From: Oopsacas minuta
Lineage: Eukaryota > Porifera > Hexactinellida > Lyssacinosida > Leucopsacidae
Direction: 5' to 3'
NCBI GenBank assembly: GCA_024704765.1
Contig: JAKMXF010000011.1
Location: 851,557-915,556 of the forward strand
Length of the DNA stretch: 64,000 nucleotides
The notes beneath the pieces are model-generated. The model saw nothing but the letters and a program-made list of their open reading frames with translations. It was not told where the DNA came from and ran no database searches. Positions 1-10,000 of the stretch are shown one piece after another. The translations under genes and the position numbers were made by a program. Positions within the stretch are counted from its first letter, which is position 1. Every line of letters starts with the position of its first letter.

Positions 1-857
1 GAACCAAGGATAATATTGAATTCAAGAAAACGTGATGTGAAGTATGAGACACCAAATGTTAAAATTATAAATCGTATAACTGCAAGATATGTCATTAACC
101 ACCCATACTGATGGGGTTCTAATTCAAACAAATCAATCGAGAAAATCGGTAGTAGTGAACTCCAAATCATACCAGGGACACCAGACAACAAGCATATCAT
201 AAATATAGGAATTACACCAGGGATTGATAATACATGTCTCCATGGTGAGAGATCGAAAAGTGACGTGTTTTTAGCTGATGTTAAATGTGCGTTATCTGAT
301 TTAACTGATGTTGGTATAAAGTATAGGATAAGAGGGATAACACTTATTGAACCTAAAGTTGCTATCCAAGCCGTGAATTGAGTTGAAAATAAGGTAATTA
401 AGTATCCAGCTGATAGAGAACCCATTATTAATCCTAGGGTATAGAATGCAGAAAGTTTCCCAAGAGCTCCCGCGCGTGATTTCGCATCGCTTACGTCAGC
501 GAGTACCATCTGACAGCCTTGCATTGTAGACATAAACATAGCGCATAAACGTGATATAACTATAAAATGTACCGAATCTGTGATAGCTAGGAAGAAATAA
601 GTCAATATTGTGGAAACAAACGCGAGTAAAAGTGCCTTTTTCGCACCGTATATATCACCAAATCGACCATAAATAGGAGTACCTAGGAACTGTATAATAT
701 TGAATAGAGTTTGTATGTAAGCGTAGCCAACTGCATCAAGTCCTAATTCCTTCACTAAATAAGGTAGTACACTAGTTTGCATGAAGAAACAGAAACTGTA
801 GTTGAATATGAGGATGTAGATTACTACTACTAAGTTAGATGGGAGGGACGGCAGCAT
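1..857 (-). CDS. SLC22A18: SLC22A18-like major facilitator transporter (3' end outside window)
   Basis: Membrane transporter of the major facilitator superfamily, ORCTL2/SLC22A18 branch, in humans linked to organic cation efflux and lipid metabolism. An uninterrupted minus-strand frame starts with ATG at 857 and runs off the left edge after about 285 codons; human SLC22A18 is about 424 residues, so roughly the last third is missing. Visible are hydrophobic segments and the MFS motif A loop between helices 2 and 3 (GRFGDIYGAKKAL). The segment FMQTSVLPYLVKELGLD and the following SRL...QMV.AD region match the human protein closely by eye. No intron is seen in this part. The next gene, elongin C, lies on the same strand 595 bp upstream. 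Substrate cannot be read from sequence. Confidence 0.85.
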   Translation of the reverse strand, partial: MLPSLPSNLVVVIYILIFNYSFCFFMQTSVLPYLVKELGLDAVGYAYIQTLFNIIQFLGTPIYGRFGDIYGAKKALLLAFVSTILTYFFLAITDSVHFIVISRLCAMFMSTMQGCQMVLADVSDAKSRAGALGKLSAFYTLGLIMGSLSAGYLITLFSTQFTAWIATLGSISVIPLILYFIPTSVKSDNAHLTSAKNTSLFDLSPWRHVLSIPGVIPIFMICLLSGVPGMIWSSLLPIFSIDLFELEPHQYGWLMTYLAVIRFIILTFGVSYFTSRFLEFNIILG

Positions 858-1452
858 AGTGAAGTGGGGGTGAGCTATGTGATATGAATAATATACATAT
901 ATTAATGTGATGTCATATTCTTATAAGGAAATTGGTATAACCCACCTCCGTTTTTAAACTTTCAAATCGTTATCGTCGACGTGATACTTCGTAATCAAAA
1001 GACCAAGGATTCAGCAGTCAGGGTAACCAGAAATTGTGAGAGTAACGACGAGATTGTGAAAGTTCAGAAACCCCCAATCATGACCCATGAATTATATTAA
1101 ATTTCTAGCCGAATTGTTTCGATAAATATACACAAGATATTCCCACATATTACAATTATACAACTAATCTAAAATAACATATAATTGTATAAGGAAGATA
1201 TCAATAAAATGTGTTTCTAATTGTTCTGAAAAGTCTAATATGAATAACTAGTAAAGAAAACATAAATGGACAGGGACAAACAAATACAATGTTTGTAACA
1301 ATCTGATCTGCTAAATCTATATATCATACACAAAAAGAGAGAATAGAGAAGTAAATTGACCAAAGATGATAATATACAACATGCAACGGAAACAGAATAT
1401 ACTATTTTTGAGCAGGCTATTAGGTAGGCTGGGACAGGCCAAAACTCAAACT
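858..1452. other. Intergenic, SLC22A18 upstream region
   Basis: AT-rich, no convincing ORF or RNA gene. It must hold the SLC22A18 promoter and the elongin C 3' UTR. I see no clear TATA box near 857. Confidence 0.5.
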
Positions 1453-1794
1453 TCAACAGTCGAGAAAATTGGCAGCCATGAGCAATTCAAGTGCGATTTC
1501 TGGTGCAATAGGAAATTCGGGTATTTCGGTTGAACTGTTAGTGTAACGCACTTTGTATGTGAAGTAGGTGCAAACTTTCGCGAGCACGTGAGAGGGAATT
1601 TCACGGAATTCGACACGATCATCCTCTTCATCAAGCATAGCCCCTGGTCCTGAAAGCATAGCCTTTATGGTAGCAGAAGTGAGGGCGTGCTCCTTCCTAA
1701 TATAAAACTCGTGCAAATCAGAGGAAACAAGCTTCACCCATTGATCAGGACCAACTGATGGTGCTGCTTCCATGTTTGTTAATTCTGTTGCCAT
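1453..1794 (-). CDS. ELOC: Elongin C
   Basis: Elongin C, the Skp1/BTB-fold adaptor that with elongin B links Cullin-2/5 ubiquitin ligases to BC-box substrate receptors such as VHL and SOCS proteins, and forms part of the elongin transcription elongation complex. The single-exon product is 113 residues, against 112 in human, and ends with the characteristic ...[12 protein letters not shown]. The core [19 protein letters not shown] and [10 protein letters not shown] segments are close to invariant in animals. ATG at 1794 is the natural start. There is no intron, which is notable because the gene is split in most animals. Nuclear and cytoplasmic. Confidence 0.97.
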   Translation of the reverse strand: MATELTNMEAAPSVGPDQWVKLVSSDLHEFYIRKEHALTSATIKAMLSGPGAMLDEEDDRVEFREIPSHVLAKVCTYFTYKVRYTNSSTEIPEFPIAPEIALELLMAANFLDC

Positions 1795-1839
1795 CTGAAT
1801 ATGCCTACCTACTAGTTAGAGGAAATAGACCAATTATAT

Positions 1840-1982
1840 ATAGTCAACTCTGGTTTTATCGAAGCTCAAGGAACTGCGATAATTCAATATAACGATGGAA
1901 TTATGTTACTTTGACTGTTTTGGACCATATTTGTACAATTTCTGGCTTCGATAAAAGCGGGTATAACGGGAGTTGATTGTAT
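1840..1982 (+). mobile_element. MITE family A, copy 1 (pogo/Tigger-like)
   Basis: Ends are inverted repeats: left TAGTCAACTCTGG..TTATCGAAG, right ends with GTTGATTGTATA, whose reverse complement begins TATACAATCAACTCCCG. About 143 bp, non-coding, flanked by TA. The internal AAGCTCAAGGAACTGCGATAA matches the copies at 8301, 32722 and 49631. TA target duplication and a CAGTCAA-type terminus are typical of pogo/Tigger elements of the Tc1/mariner group; that affiliation is inference. Confidence 0.75.
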
Positions 1983-2745
1983 ATAGTATTTCAATGTAAT
2001 GATTATCCGAACTCGTTCGGGGAATCAACCCGATCAAGCTAGCCAAAGTATATGAATTCTCTGTCCACAAACGTCGACTTCTGACATAGAAATATGCCAA
2101 ATAACCAATCGAAAATACATGTAATATTCCCTTCTCAATTTTGAAACTTAGCAAAAATTGATCAGGAGATAATTACCTTATTAATTAGCACACAAAGGTC
2201 ACACGCAATTGACTAAAAAATGTTCTATTTAGTCTACTTATATGATTGCATTTACCTATTATTTGATTAGAAAGAAACTTGATATTTCTAAATATAAATT
2301 CAATAGAATAGAGCTAGAGGGAGGCTAGTTATTAGGAAATATAGCATGGTGAAGCTCCTATAGTTACATACATTGTCCATAGGTATTCTAATTGGGTTGT
2401 GTTGGTAGAATTGTTTGTGAGAAGACATAGTTTAGACGTAATAATCATACTTTGATTCTAAGAATAGCTTAAGTATAACTACGGAGACGGTTTGTCTGTG
2501 TTTTAGATGTCTATAAGGGAAGTTAGATAATAGTTTAGGGTACTCTTATCATGAATGTATTATACTTACGAATAATTCAAAATTGGCCCACTTAAACGTA
2601 TTGAAATTTGTGTCATAATGTGATTATTATTCTGAAAAGATATGCAAACGGTTTAATTATTCTCCACATTTTTAGCAAAATTAAGTAATATTTTAAGAGT
2701 AAACTAAAAGTGATTTGATAGAGAAAGGATTTGATCACCTAAAAA

Positions 2746-2908
2746 TATGTAAGCCACAAACGGCATACCATAGACATCGAAAAATGCTACCCAGTTTCGC
2801 CGTTGTGGAAGTTCAATTGTATGGGACTAGGAATTAGCTCTATTTATTTCACTCAGTTTCCAGAAGTTCCCGTTTCCACAGGCTTTGTTTTCGGAGGTTT
2901 GACTGCAT
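2746..2908 (+). mobile_element. MITE family B, copy 1 (diverged)
   Basis: Shares with the copy at 29998-30180 an internal stretch GGGACTAGGAATT, the CGTTTCCACAGGC block and the terminal GGAGGTTTGACTGCATA (intact form GGAGGTTACACTGTA). The termini are eroded. Non-coding, located just beyond the 3' end of MECR. Confidence 0.65.
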
Positions 2909-2989
2909 AATACATTATATTCGGAGGTGTCGGAAAGGATAAAAATGAAACAGATTATAGCATATCCTAAAAGTGATAAGACTAATAAA

Positions 2990-4087
2990 CTACAAAATAT
3001 AGATCTGCTTCTGATTTGTATAAGGTGTGAAATAACGTTCAATCGCCTCTTTAAATGATTCCAACTTAAACTCTTCCATGACTGGTCCTACAATCCTCTC
3101 ATCTACAACCATTCTACTAATTCCCTCAATCATTTTCTTATACTCACTACTTCCACCATTCTCTTCCAACCATCTTGTATTCCAATACCCAACATAACGA
3201 TGATCCATGAAGATAAGTTTCCCCGCTGGTATAACGTTCGGCTCGCGTGACATTGCCCCGTATGTAACCACAACACCCTTGGTCTCTAAATAGCTACTCA
3301 TATCACTAACACTCTTACCGCCTACCGCATTCAATGCAAGTTTTGCCTTACCGAATTTTTGAATAATTCCGGCCTTCTCCCTCGGTAATCTAATTTGTTT
3401 ATCACTCAACACAATATTGGCGCCTAAATCTTCCAACAGGTTTTGTACCTTTCTAAAATCTTCACGGTCCCGTATAATATTAATTGTCTTAACGCCTTTA
3501 TACTTAGCTAGTTGTATGACCATCTGACCTACAGCGCTATTTGCCGCGTTTTGTATCAGTGTATCACCGACTTTTAACTCTACGAAATCCTGAAGCATTC
3601 TATAAGCAGTACAAGGGTTTACAAGAAGGGTAGCTGCAAATTGTATTGGGAGAGATTTAGAAACTTTTTCTAAGAGTGTATGCGAAGTTATAAGGTGTGA
3701 TCTCCAAGTGCCTATACCAGGACGAGCTGCGATAACATGGTCACCTGGTGATATATTAGATACATTTTTACCGGTTTTTAACACTTCTCCAACGAATTCA
3801 TTGCCTGGGGTAGCAGGTAATTTCGGTAAATGCATATACGTTCCTTCTATTTGATTTATATCTGAAGGGTTAATGGGCGTGGCTAACACGGCTACCAACA
3901 CTTGATCATCTTCTATAGAAACCGTATCCAACTTTTCTTCAACTAGCTCCAGTAAATTACGGGGGTTTCCATGTTTGGAATAGACAATTTTACGCGAATT
4001 AAAGTATGTACTCATTGAAATTGCATTGGCGTTGAGTTTGATAATTAGTTGACGGAATATATTGATAGAGAGACATTTGGAAAACAT
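2990..4087 (-). CDS. MECR: Mitochondrial trans-2-enoyl-CoA/ACP reductase
   Basis: NADPH-dependent enoyl-ACP (trans-2-enoyl-CoA) reductase, the last step of mitochondrial type II fatty acid synthesis, which supplies octanoate for lipoate. 365 residues (human 373), single exon. The N-terminus (MFSKCLSINIFRQLIIKL..) is basic/hydrophobic, as expected for matrix import. A GroES-like domain covers about residues 30-150 and contains INPSDINQIEGTY, whose Tyr84 aligns with the catalytic tyrosine of the family. A Rossmann fold follows with the MECR-type nucleotide-binding motif QNAANSAVGQ (residues 179-188). AATLLVNPCTAYRML is also a family hallmark. ATG at 4087 keeps the presequence. The neighbour lipin is also in lipid metabolism, but I read this as coincidence. 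Confidence 0.96.
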   Translation of the reverse strand: MFSKCLSINIFRQLIIKLNANAISMSTYFNSRKIVYSKHGNPRNLLELVEEKLDTVSIEDDQVLVAVLATPINPSDINQIEGTYMHLPKLPATPGNEFVGEVLKTGKNVSNISPGDHVIAARPGIGTWRSHLITSHTLLEKVSKSLPIQFAATLLVNPCTAYRMLQDFVELKVGDTLIQNAANSAVGQMVIQLAKYKGVKTINIIRDREDFRKVQNLLEDLGANIVLSDKQIRLPREKAGIIQKFGKAKLALNAVGGKSVSDMSSYLETKGVVVTYGAMSREPNVIPAGKLIFMDHRYVGYWNTRWLEENGGSSEYKKMIEGISRMVVDERIVGPVMEEFKLESFKEAIERYFTPYTNQKQIYIL

Positions 4088-4436
4088 TATTGGTGAATTC
4101 AGCCTAGAATAATACAGTAGATGCCAGCTATAAGAACCTCATTAGGAGTAACAATACATGTTCTTATAACCGGGATAGAATATACAGAAATATATGGGGA
4201 CAGATTTCCAGAGGATGGTACTTAAATCCGGCATGTTCTTATTCCCCGTGTTCTCATAACCGGAATACATTATATCAGTTATAACTATAAAAGTCGAAAA
4301 AGAAATACACTTTACATACATAATATCGATGTACAACAATTTCCAAGTACAAAATGAGAAAAATTTACATATTTTGAAACATGCTAGTATATATCTAATG
4401 AAGTCCTAACAAGAATGTAGAAATAAAATTTCAATT
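4088..4436. other. Intergenic with MITE family C remnants
   Basis: No gene seen. It carries one family C element (about 4113-4184) and, further along, another half-copy around 4218-4270 ending CTCATAACCGGAATACATTA. The short ORF in this stretch is made of the repeat. Confidence 0.5.
4113..4184 (+). mobile_element. MITE family C, diverged copy
   Basis: Begins TACAGTAGATGCCAGCTATA and ends near CTTATAACCGGGATAGAATA, matching the intact 66-bp element at 50380-50445 (CAGTGGATGTCGGTTGTAAG .. CTTATAACCGGCACCCACTG). Flanked by TA on the left. Confidence 0.6.
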
Positions 4437-6647
4437 TTAACTATCTGTCAAACCTTTCAAAAATTCTAAACACCACTCTGTCCCATACTCAGATTTTGGT
4501 TTCCAGTACTGATAATCTGAGAATGTATTATCAATAACATCAGGGCCTTTTAAGTATGGATAAACATAGTCAACGTATTCGGTCAGGTTTGTGTAGCTGG
4601 ATTGGAAAGAGAGAGCTTGTTGATGACGTAATTGCCCTCTACTGTTGATTATAAATATCAAAGATTTTGGTATACCAATTGCTTCGTATGATGTCACATC
4701 TGTCTGTCTGTTTCCGTAGCCCGCGAAAAATGGATTTGAACCAGGTGGAAAAATACTTTTCACCTCTTCCAAACATCTTATCTTAAATACGTCGGGTTTT
4801 TTCGCGATAACTTCCTGGTGAAAAGCCCCGAAGAGTGACAAAGGCGCAAGTAGAAGTGGACCATCCGGAAGTGAAATATTTCGTTGTTTTATTTTCTGTA
4901 AAAGCGCACGTGTTGGATTGGATTGCCCAATCGCCCTCGCAGATAAATAAATAAATTTATAGCCATTAGCTTCAATTTTACTAAACAAATCCGTTACACC
5001 CTTTTGAGACCAATCCTTTCCTAAAATTGGTAAAATCTGTCCGAGCGCATCCGATTTCGTTATGGTACCATCAATATCCGATATGACAATCTTATCATAA
5101 TAATTCCAAAGGTATAAAGTACAGACAACTCGACATGTACCTTGATACCGAGTGATTACGGAGAGAGAAACCTCATTTGCTCCTTCTTTAAGAGGGAGAC
5201 ATGCCAGCTGTTCAGATGTCAACACATTGGTGATCTTACTGGGTAATAGGAATTCAGTTTGAGAGTCAATTGGAATTGTTTCGTCAATACTGTTTGTTAG
5301 CATTGAGGAATCTTCGATAAATTTCGGAGTTTTCGGCTCGCTACCTATTGAGATTTGATCGGATTTCTTACTCCAGTTGAACCAGGATCTAATACGAGAT
5401 TGTTTTTGCTCTAAATTGAGTTTGACAATGTTCTCTGTTGACAAAGGTTCATTAAAACATATTCTACTCATCAAAATAGGTGCAGCTACTCGCCAGTTAT
5501 AATATTTTCCATTGATACGCACCACTAGATTTGGATCAGATAAGATATCAGTAGAACTTGAAAATTTCTCAAATGATACTAGATATTTGTCAAATAGTTC
5601 AGGCTCTATCGTTTTATCTAAATTTAGACCACCGCATAGAGACATTGCTACAGGACTTTCGCAGTTAGAAAACAAACCAAACGGGTTGCGTAGTGGTGGT
5701 GAAGAATTGGGCGAAACTGTTTGGGAGTTCTCTGGAGATGATCCAAGGTCAGAGCTGATATCAACAGGTTTAGATTGAGGAGGGATATGATTGGGTAATT
5801 CGGGTGTCTGTGTCAAATCAGGCGTACGAGGCAATTCAGGTGTATGTGAGGATTTAGGTGTGTTTGGTGCTATTGCTGTGATATTATTGAGGCTAATAGG
5901 TATATTATGTTGTTCTGGAGATGAAGATAGAGGGATTGGAGTTGGAGAAGTAGATCCAGACAATAATTTCTTCATTTTACCAATAATTCCATCATTGGGT
6001 GGGTCAGTACTCTCATCAACAGCTGACAAATTATTCCCGCAATCAGTAAATTCCAGGTGATCAGCTGAGTTGTGTTTCCATAGCCAAATATTCTCACTTA
6101 ACAAATGCTCATCATTTGATTCATAAATAGGAGCACCTTCTGAAATAGACCTAGTGCGACCAATACTACTTACTGTTGATTGAAAACTTCTTAGAGATGG
6201 TGTACGCAAGTTTCTACATTCAATCTGTGTATCTTCTGGGTATATATCGTCAAATTGGAATAGTTCTTCACCTGTATCTGATTCTATAACAAATATATTA
6301 TCAACTTCATCAAAATTCTTAATGGATTGGTATTCAAATTCGTCATTTGGACTGTTGCATGTGCTAGCACGATCTTCAATACTATTCACTATCATAGCTG
6401 TTCCCCACTCGTTTAAACGTATATTCAAATGATCCATCACTTCACCGTTTACACATAATTCAACCTCTTTTTCACGACTACGTAAAACGCCGAGTTTCCC
6501 GAAATGCGCGTGTATTGGTGAACTTACAAGCGATCCATCTTTCTGTCTTACAACAATGATATCTATTGCTCCTGTTAAATTCGCTCCATTCATATCATTG
6601 TAAAAATCTCTAACAGCTTTGCCAGCCTTGATTAAGTATCTAGTCAT
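4437..6647 (-). CDS. LPIN: Lipin, phosphatidate phosphatase
   Basis: Mg-dependent phosphatidate phosphatase that makes diacylglycerol from phosphatidic acid at the ER; animal lipins also act as nuclear co-regulators. The N-LIP domain occupies about residues 1-100 (..GANLTGAIDIIVVRQKDGS..) and C-LIP about 470-736. The catalytic HAD motif DIDGT is intact, with Asp524 and Asp526, followed by LSARAIGQSNPTRALL. Between them lies a long Ser/Thr/Pro-rich linker, the usual site of phosphorylation. The first ATG in frame is at 6647, giving 736 residues; a TTG nine bases upstream is not a likely start. The gene has no intron, unusual for an animal lipin, which is normally split into many exons. Confidence 0.96.
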   Translation of the reverse strand: MTRYLIKAGKAVRDFYNDMNGANLTGAIDIIVVRQKDGSLVSSPIHAHFGKLGVLRSREKEVELCVNGEVMDHLNIRLNEWGTAMIVNSIEDRASTCNSPNDEFEYQSIKNFDEVDNIFVIESDTGEELFQFDDIYPEDTQIECRNLRTPSLRSFQSTVSSIGRTRSISEGAPIYESNDEHLLSENIWLWKHNSADHLEFTDCGNNLSAVDESTDPPNDGIIGKMKKLLSGSTSPTPIPLSSSPEQHNIPISLNNITAIAPNTPKSSHTPELPRTPDLTQTPELPNHIPPQSKPVDISSDLGSSPENSQTVSPNSSPPLRNPFGLFSNCESPVAMSLCGGLNLDKTIEPELFDKYLVSFEKFSSSTDILSDPNLVVRINGKYYNWRVAAPILMSRICFNEPLSTENIVKLNLEQKQSRIRSWFNWSKKSDQISIGSEPKTPKFIEDSSMLTNSIDETIPIDSQTEFLLPSKITNVLTSEQLACLPLKEGANEVSLSVITRYQGTCRVVCTLYLWNYYDKIVISDIDGTITKSDALGQILPILGKDWSQKGVTDLFSKIEANGYKFIYLSARAIGQSNPTRALLQKIKQRNISLPDGPLLLAPLSLFGAFHQEVIAKKPDVFKIRCLEEVKSIFPPGSNPFFAGYGNRQTDVTSYEAIGIPKSLIFIINSRGQLRHQQALSFQSSYTNLTEYVDYVYPYLKGPDVIDNTFSDYQYWKPKSEYGTEWCLEFLKGLTDS

Positions 6648-7087
6648 TCTGTTCAATAATTTTACTGAGTTTCATTTACCCTATATTTATACATACTAAC
6701 GGTGATCTTTCATTGTCTAAATATCTTACGTTTGTCAGCGTGGGTTCAAGTTAACTATTTAATACCTGGAAATGTTGTAATTCTGCTTAGTAAACCTCAA
6801 ATCATACGGCAATGTATAGTGGATTGATATTAGAAATATAATCATGAAACAGACACAATATGTATAATCAGAGGATAATTTAAATTAATATGTTTGTTTC
6901 CTTTTTTTCAGGTCAAGTGATATGTTTGTTGATTTTGCCAATATTTTACTGAAGTGGTTATTTTTAGTATATTTGTGTATATTTATTAAGATATACTGAA
7001 CAAAGTATTTATGAGATTTGAATATTCCAAATGAGTACTATTTACAACAAAATTTACAATAAGTGATGCAGGTAACCGAAAATAACT
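6648..7087. other. Intergenic, lipin promoter side
   Basis: 440 bp without a recognisable gene or repeat. Contains the lipin 5' flank and the 3' flank of the WDR62-like gene. Confidence 0.5.
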
Positions 7088-10000
7088 TCATTTTAAGACA
7101 GAAAAACTGTTCGTAAGCTCGTTTACAACCTCTTGTAGTTTGGTTAGTTTATTACCAACTTCTTCTATCACTATTTTTTGACCGTCTTTGCCTTCAATTG
7201 AATCTGTGTTCACGTATATCTCTTTATACTTAATTTTACCTTTTACTATTCTTAAAGAGAGTTCTACTATAGCATCGTATTCAGGGTATGCTTTAGCAAT
7301 TAATTCAGGAGTTAAGCCATCTGTCCTTGATACAAATGTATTAAGAGTATTACGTAATTTTTCACCTAAGGTTTCGCTACGAACTTGTGTTGTATTCTTA
7401 GCCAAGTCTGTTGCTCTTACAGTTAACATCATTGGAGATTTCGGTATATTTGGTAATTTTTTCTTGCCTCTACGGGTGAATGATCGTGTCAACACGCCCT
7501 CAATTCCAACTGAAGCGATATTATCTGTGCTGAAAGAAAATTGTGTCTTTGATTGATTAAATTTCTGTAAGAGTTTGCTCTCTCCAGCAGGAGATAAGCT
7601 AGGAGAGAGATTAGCTAGTTGTTGTAGAGAACTAGCGTTTGATAGAGGATGAGTTAATATAGGATTCGCGAACAATTTTTTATTTTGAACAGGATTAGGA
7701 CTCATTAAAGATTGCATTGAAGTAGCACGTTCTATTACAGCTGATTTTGAAATTTGATGTTCCAATTTTGTGAGTAATCTCGGTGAACCAACCGGTGTAT
7801 TATCTGATTCAGTTTCAGAATAACATAGTGTAGATGTAACACTAGCAAGGAGCGAGCTATCAACACTAGCTAACGGCTGACTAACACTCAATACTTCATT
7901 CCCTATGACGCCACTCGTATCTTCAATTAATGGGTTTTCGGATACAGCAAATGATACATCTATATTTTCAATATCAGAACACTCTTCTATAGGAGATGGC
8001 TTAGATATTGGTACCATGCTAGCTGATGCTATATCATCCTTACGTTGCTCATATAGAACACTTAATGATGTAGATCTATGCTTTAAGTTTGATCCAACTA
8101 CAACACAAAGAGGACTGAATGTTGGTGCTTCATCATTATTCTGTATGTACGGTGTGAATGGTTGGTTATCAGAGATAGGACTCTCTTCTCCATCGCCTTC
8201 AGTCCTTGCTCCTTTGACAGAGTATGTAGATTTAGTAGAGAGTGTAGAGAAACTGGCATCTATCATTGCTAGAATAATAACTACCCATTAAACAGCCAGA
8301 TACAGACAACTTCCGTTATACCGAAGCTCAGGGGACCACGATAATTACTTCAATATGACAAATGAAATTTATATTACTTAGATGGTCCATGTTTGTATAA
8401 TTTCGGACTCTGGGTATTTCAATATATCCGTGTTGGATATAATGGGAGTTGACTGTACGTATAATGAATTACATTACCTGTGTTCAGTAGATTCTCAGGT
8501 GTAGTCAGGTTCATCATTGATTCAGCTCGTTGTGCCCATTTTCCAGAAGGCATAGGGAGACCCCACATACTCTTACTACACCGTGAATCAGGCGTTAGAG
8601 AACGCTTTGCAACTTGATCATCTGTGTTTGATATGAGATGTCGTTGTGCCCATGGTGGTAGTTTAGAAATAGTAGTTTGTACCCAGTTAGTTGTATCCTC
8701 GGAGGCTGCTAGTGTTGAAGAGACCATGGGGTCTTCTTCTGAGGAAGTCCCTTGTTTTGGTGTGGATAATAGCTCACAATCATTCTCTACAATCTAATGT
8801 ATAAACATATAAATAACTGACGGACAGAAATTGTGTTAAATCAACATACATTTTGTGCTTCTAGAGTTCCTTTATACAGAATATGTTTGTGGATAAACTG
8901 AAAAACGTCATTCGGTAATTTCCATACAAAAACACAACCATCTCCTCCTACCGACACGAAATACCTTCCATCCTGACTGAACCTTACACTCAATATCATT
9001 TCAGAGTGTCCGCACACATGTGAGAGAAATGTCTTTGCATAGGTGTCAAATAACAACACATACTTTTGCACCGAAGTTGTAACTAGGTAACGACCTGTTG
9101 GATCAAATACTAAGTGGGAAAACCCCTTTTCTTCTCCACTTCCACTCAGTTTTCCTATACTACGAGTACTGAGCTCATCTAAGCTATAGAATCTCACATG
9201 CTTGTCTTGCCCTACAACAGCTATTCTACGTTTCACAGGGTCAATATCCATGCCATATATACTCGTGTTATTCACTATATGATGCTTCATTTCAAAACTC
9301 ATATTAGATATTGTGAATAAAAATAGCTTTATTGACCGGTCAGTTGCACAGGAAATCAGGTAGAGAGATGGAATTTCGTCTTTAAAATCTTTTAAGTAGA
9401 ACTGCATACAAGTAATTGCTCCACTGTGTGCAGATAAACTTTGGAGTTGTGTGAAATTATCGTCAATAGTATATATTTGTATTGTCCTATCTTTCCCACT
9501 TGAAGCCATTAGAGCTGGGAAATTTACAATTTCCGGAGAGAAATCAACTTGCAATACTTCTCCACTATGTACAGGAAAACAGTATATTTGTTTCATACTC
9601 AGCAAGTCATAAACTCTAATGGAGCCGCCCTTCTCTCCTGCCCCTAGGTATAGACCGTCTGGACTAACTTTAATGCACTTTACACCAGACATATTGTCTT
9701 GTTGGAATTCTTTAGGTGGATCTATTATAGCATTAGTTAAATCCATTGTTTTTACTGTAGTATTCGCCTATTTGCAATATTTGCCCTATAGCAAGTTTTC
9801 AGTGACTTACAGTCCATTGTATGTTGGAAATACTTCATAGGATAGTATTAACAAGGGAAATTCGTGCAATATACGAATTGCTAATAGGCGAACTCCATTA
9901 TATCCACTATACGTATGTAGTTGGAAATACATTTTAAAATGGAAGCAAGATTGTGTAAGGCTAATTTCAACAAGCTATGACTATTTTACCCTGAAAACTG

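Larger units (their letters stand above)
1795..2989. other. Intergenic region carrying two MITE copies
   Basis: No protein-coding gene seen. It holds one copy of MITE family A (about 1840-1982) and a diverged copy of family B (about 2746-2908), plus the elongin C promoter and the MECR 3' UTR. Short ORFs here are read-through of the repeats. Confidence 0.6.

Noticed and set aside
1235-1456. 73-codon minus-strand ORF rich in hydrophobic residues
   Set aside because: AT-rich, low-information composition, overlaps the elongin C end, no motif.
2827-3042. 71-codon minus-strand ORF
   Set aside because: It covers the MITE family B copy and overlaps the MECR C-terminus in another frame.
4142-4339. 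65-codon minus-strand ORF
   Set aside because: Built from family C repeat sequence.
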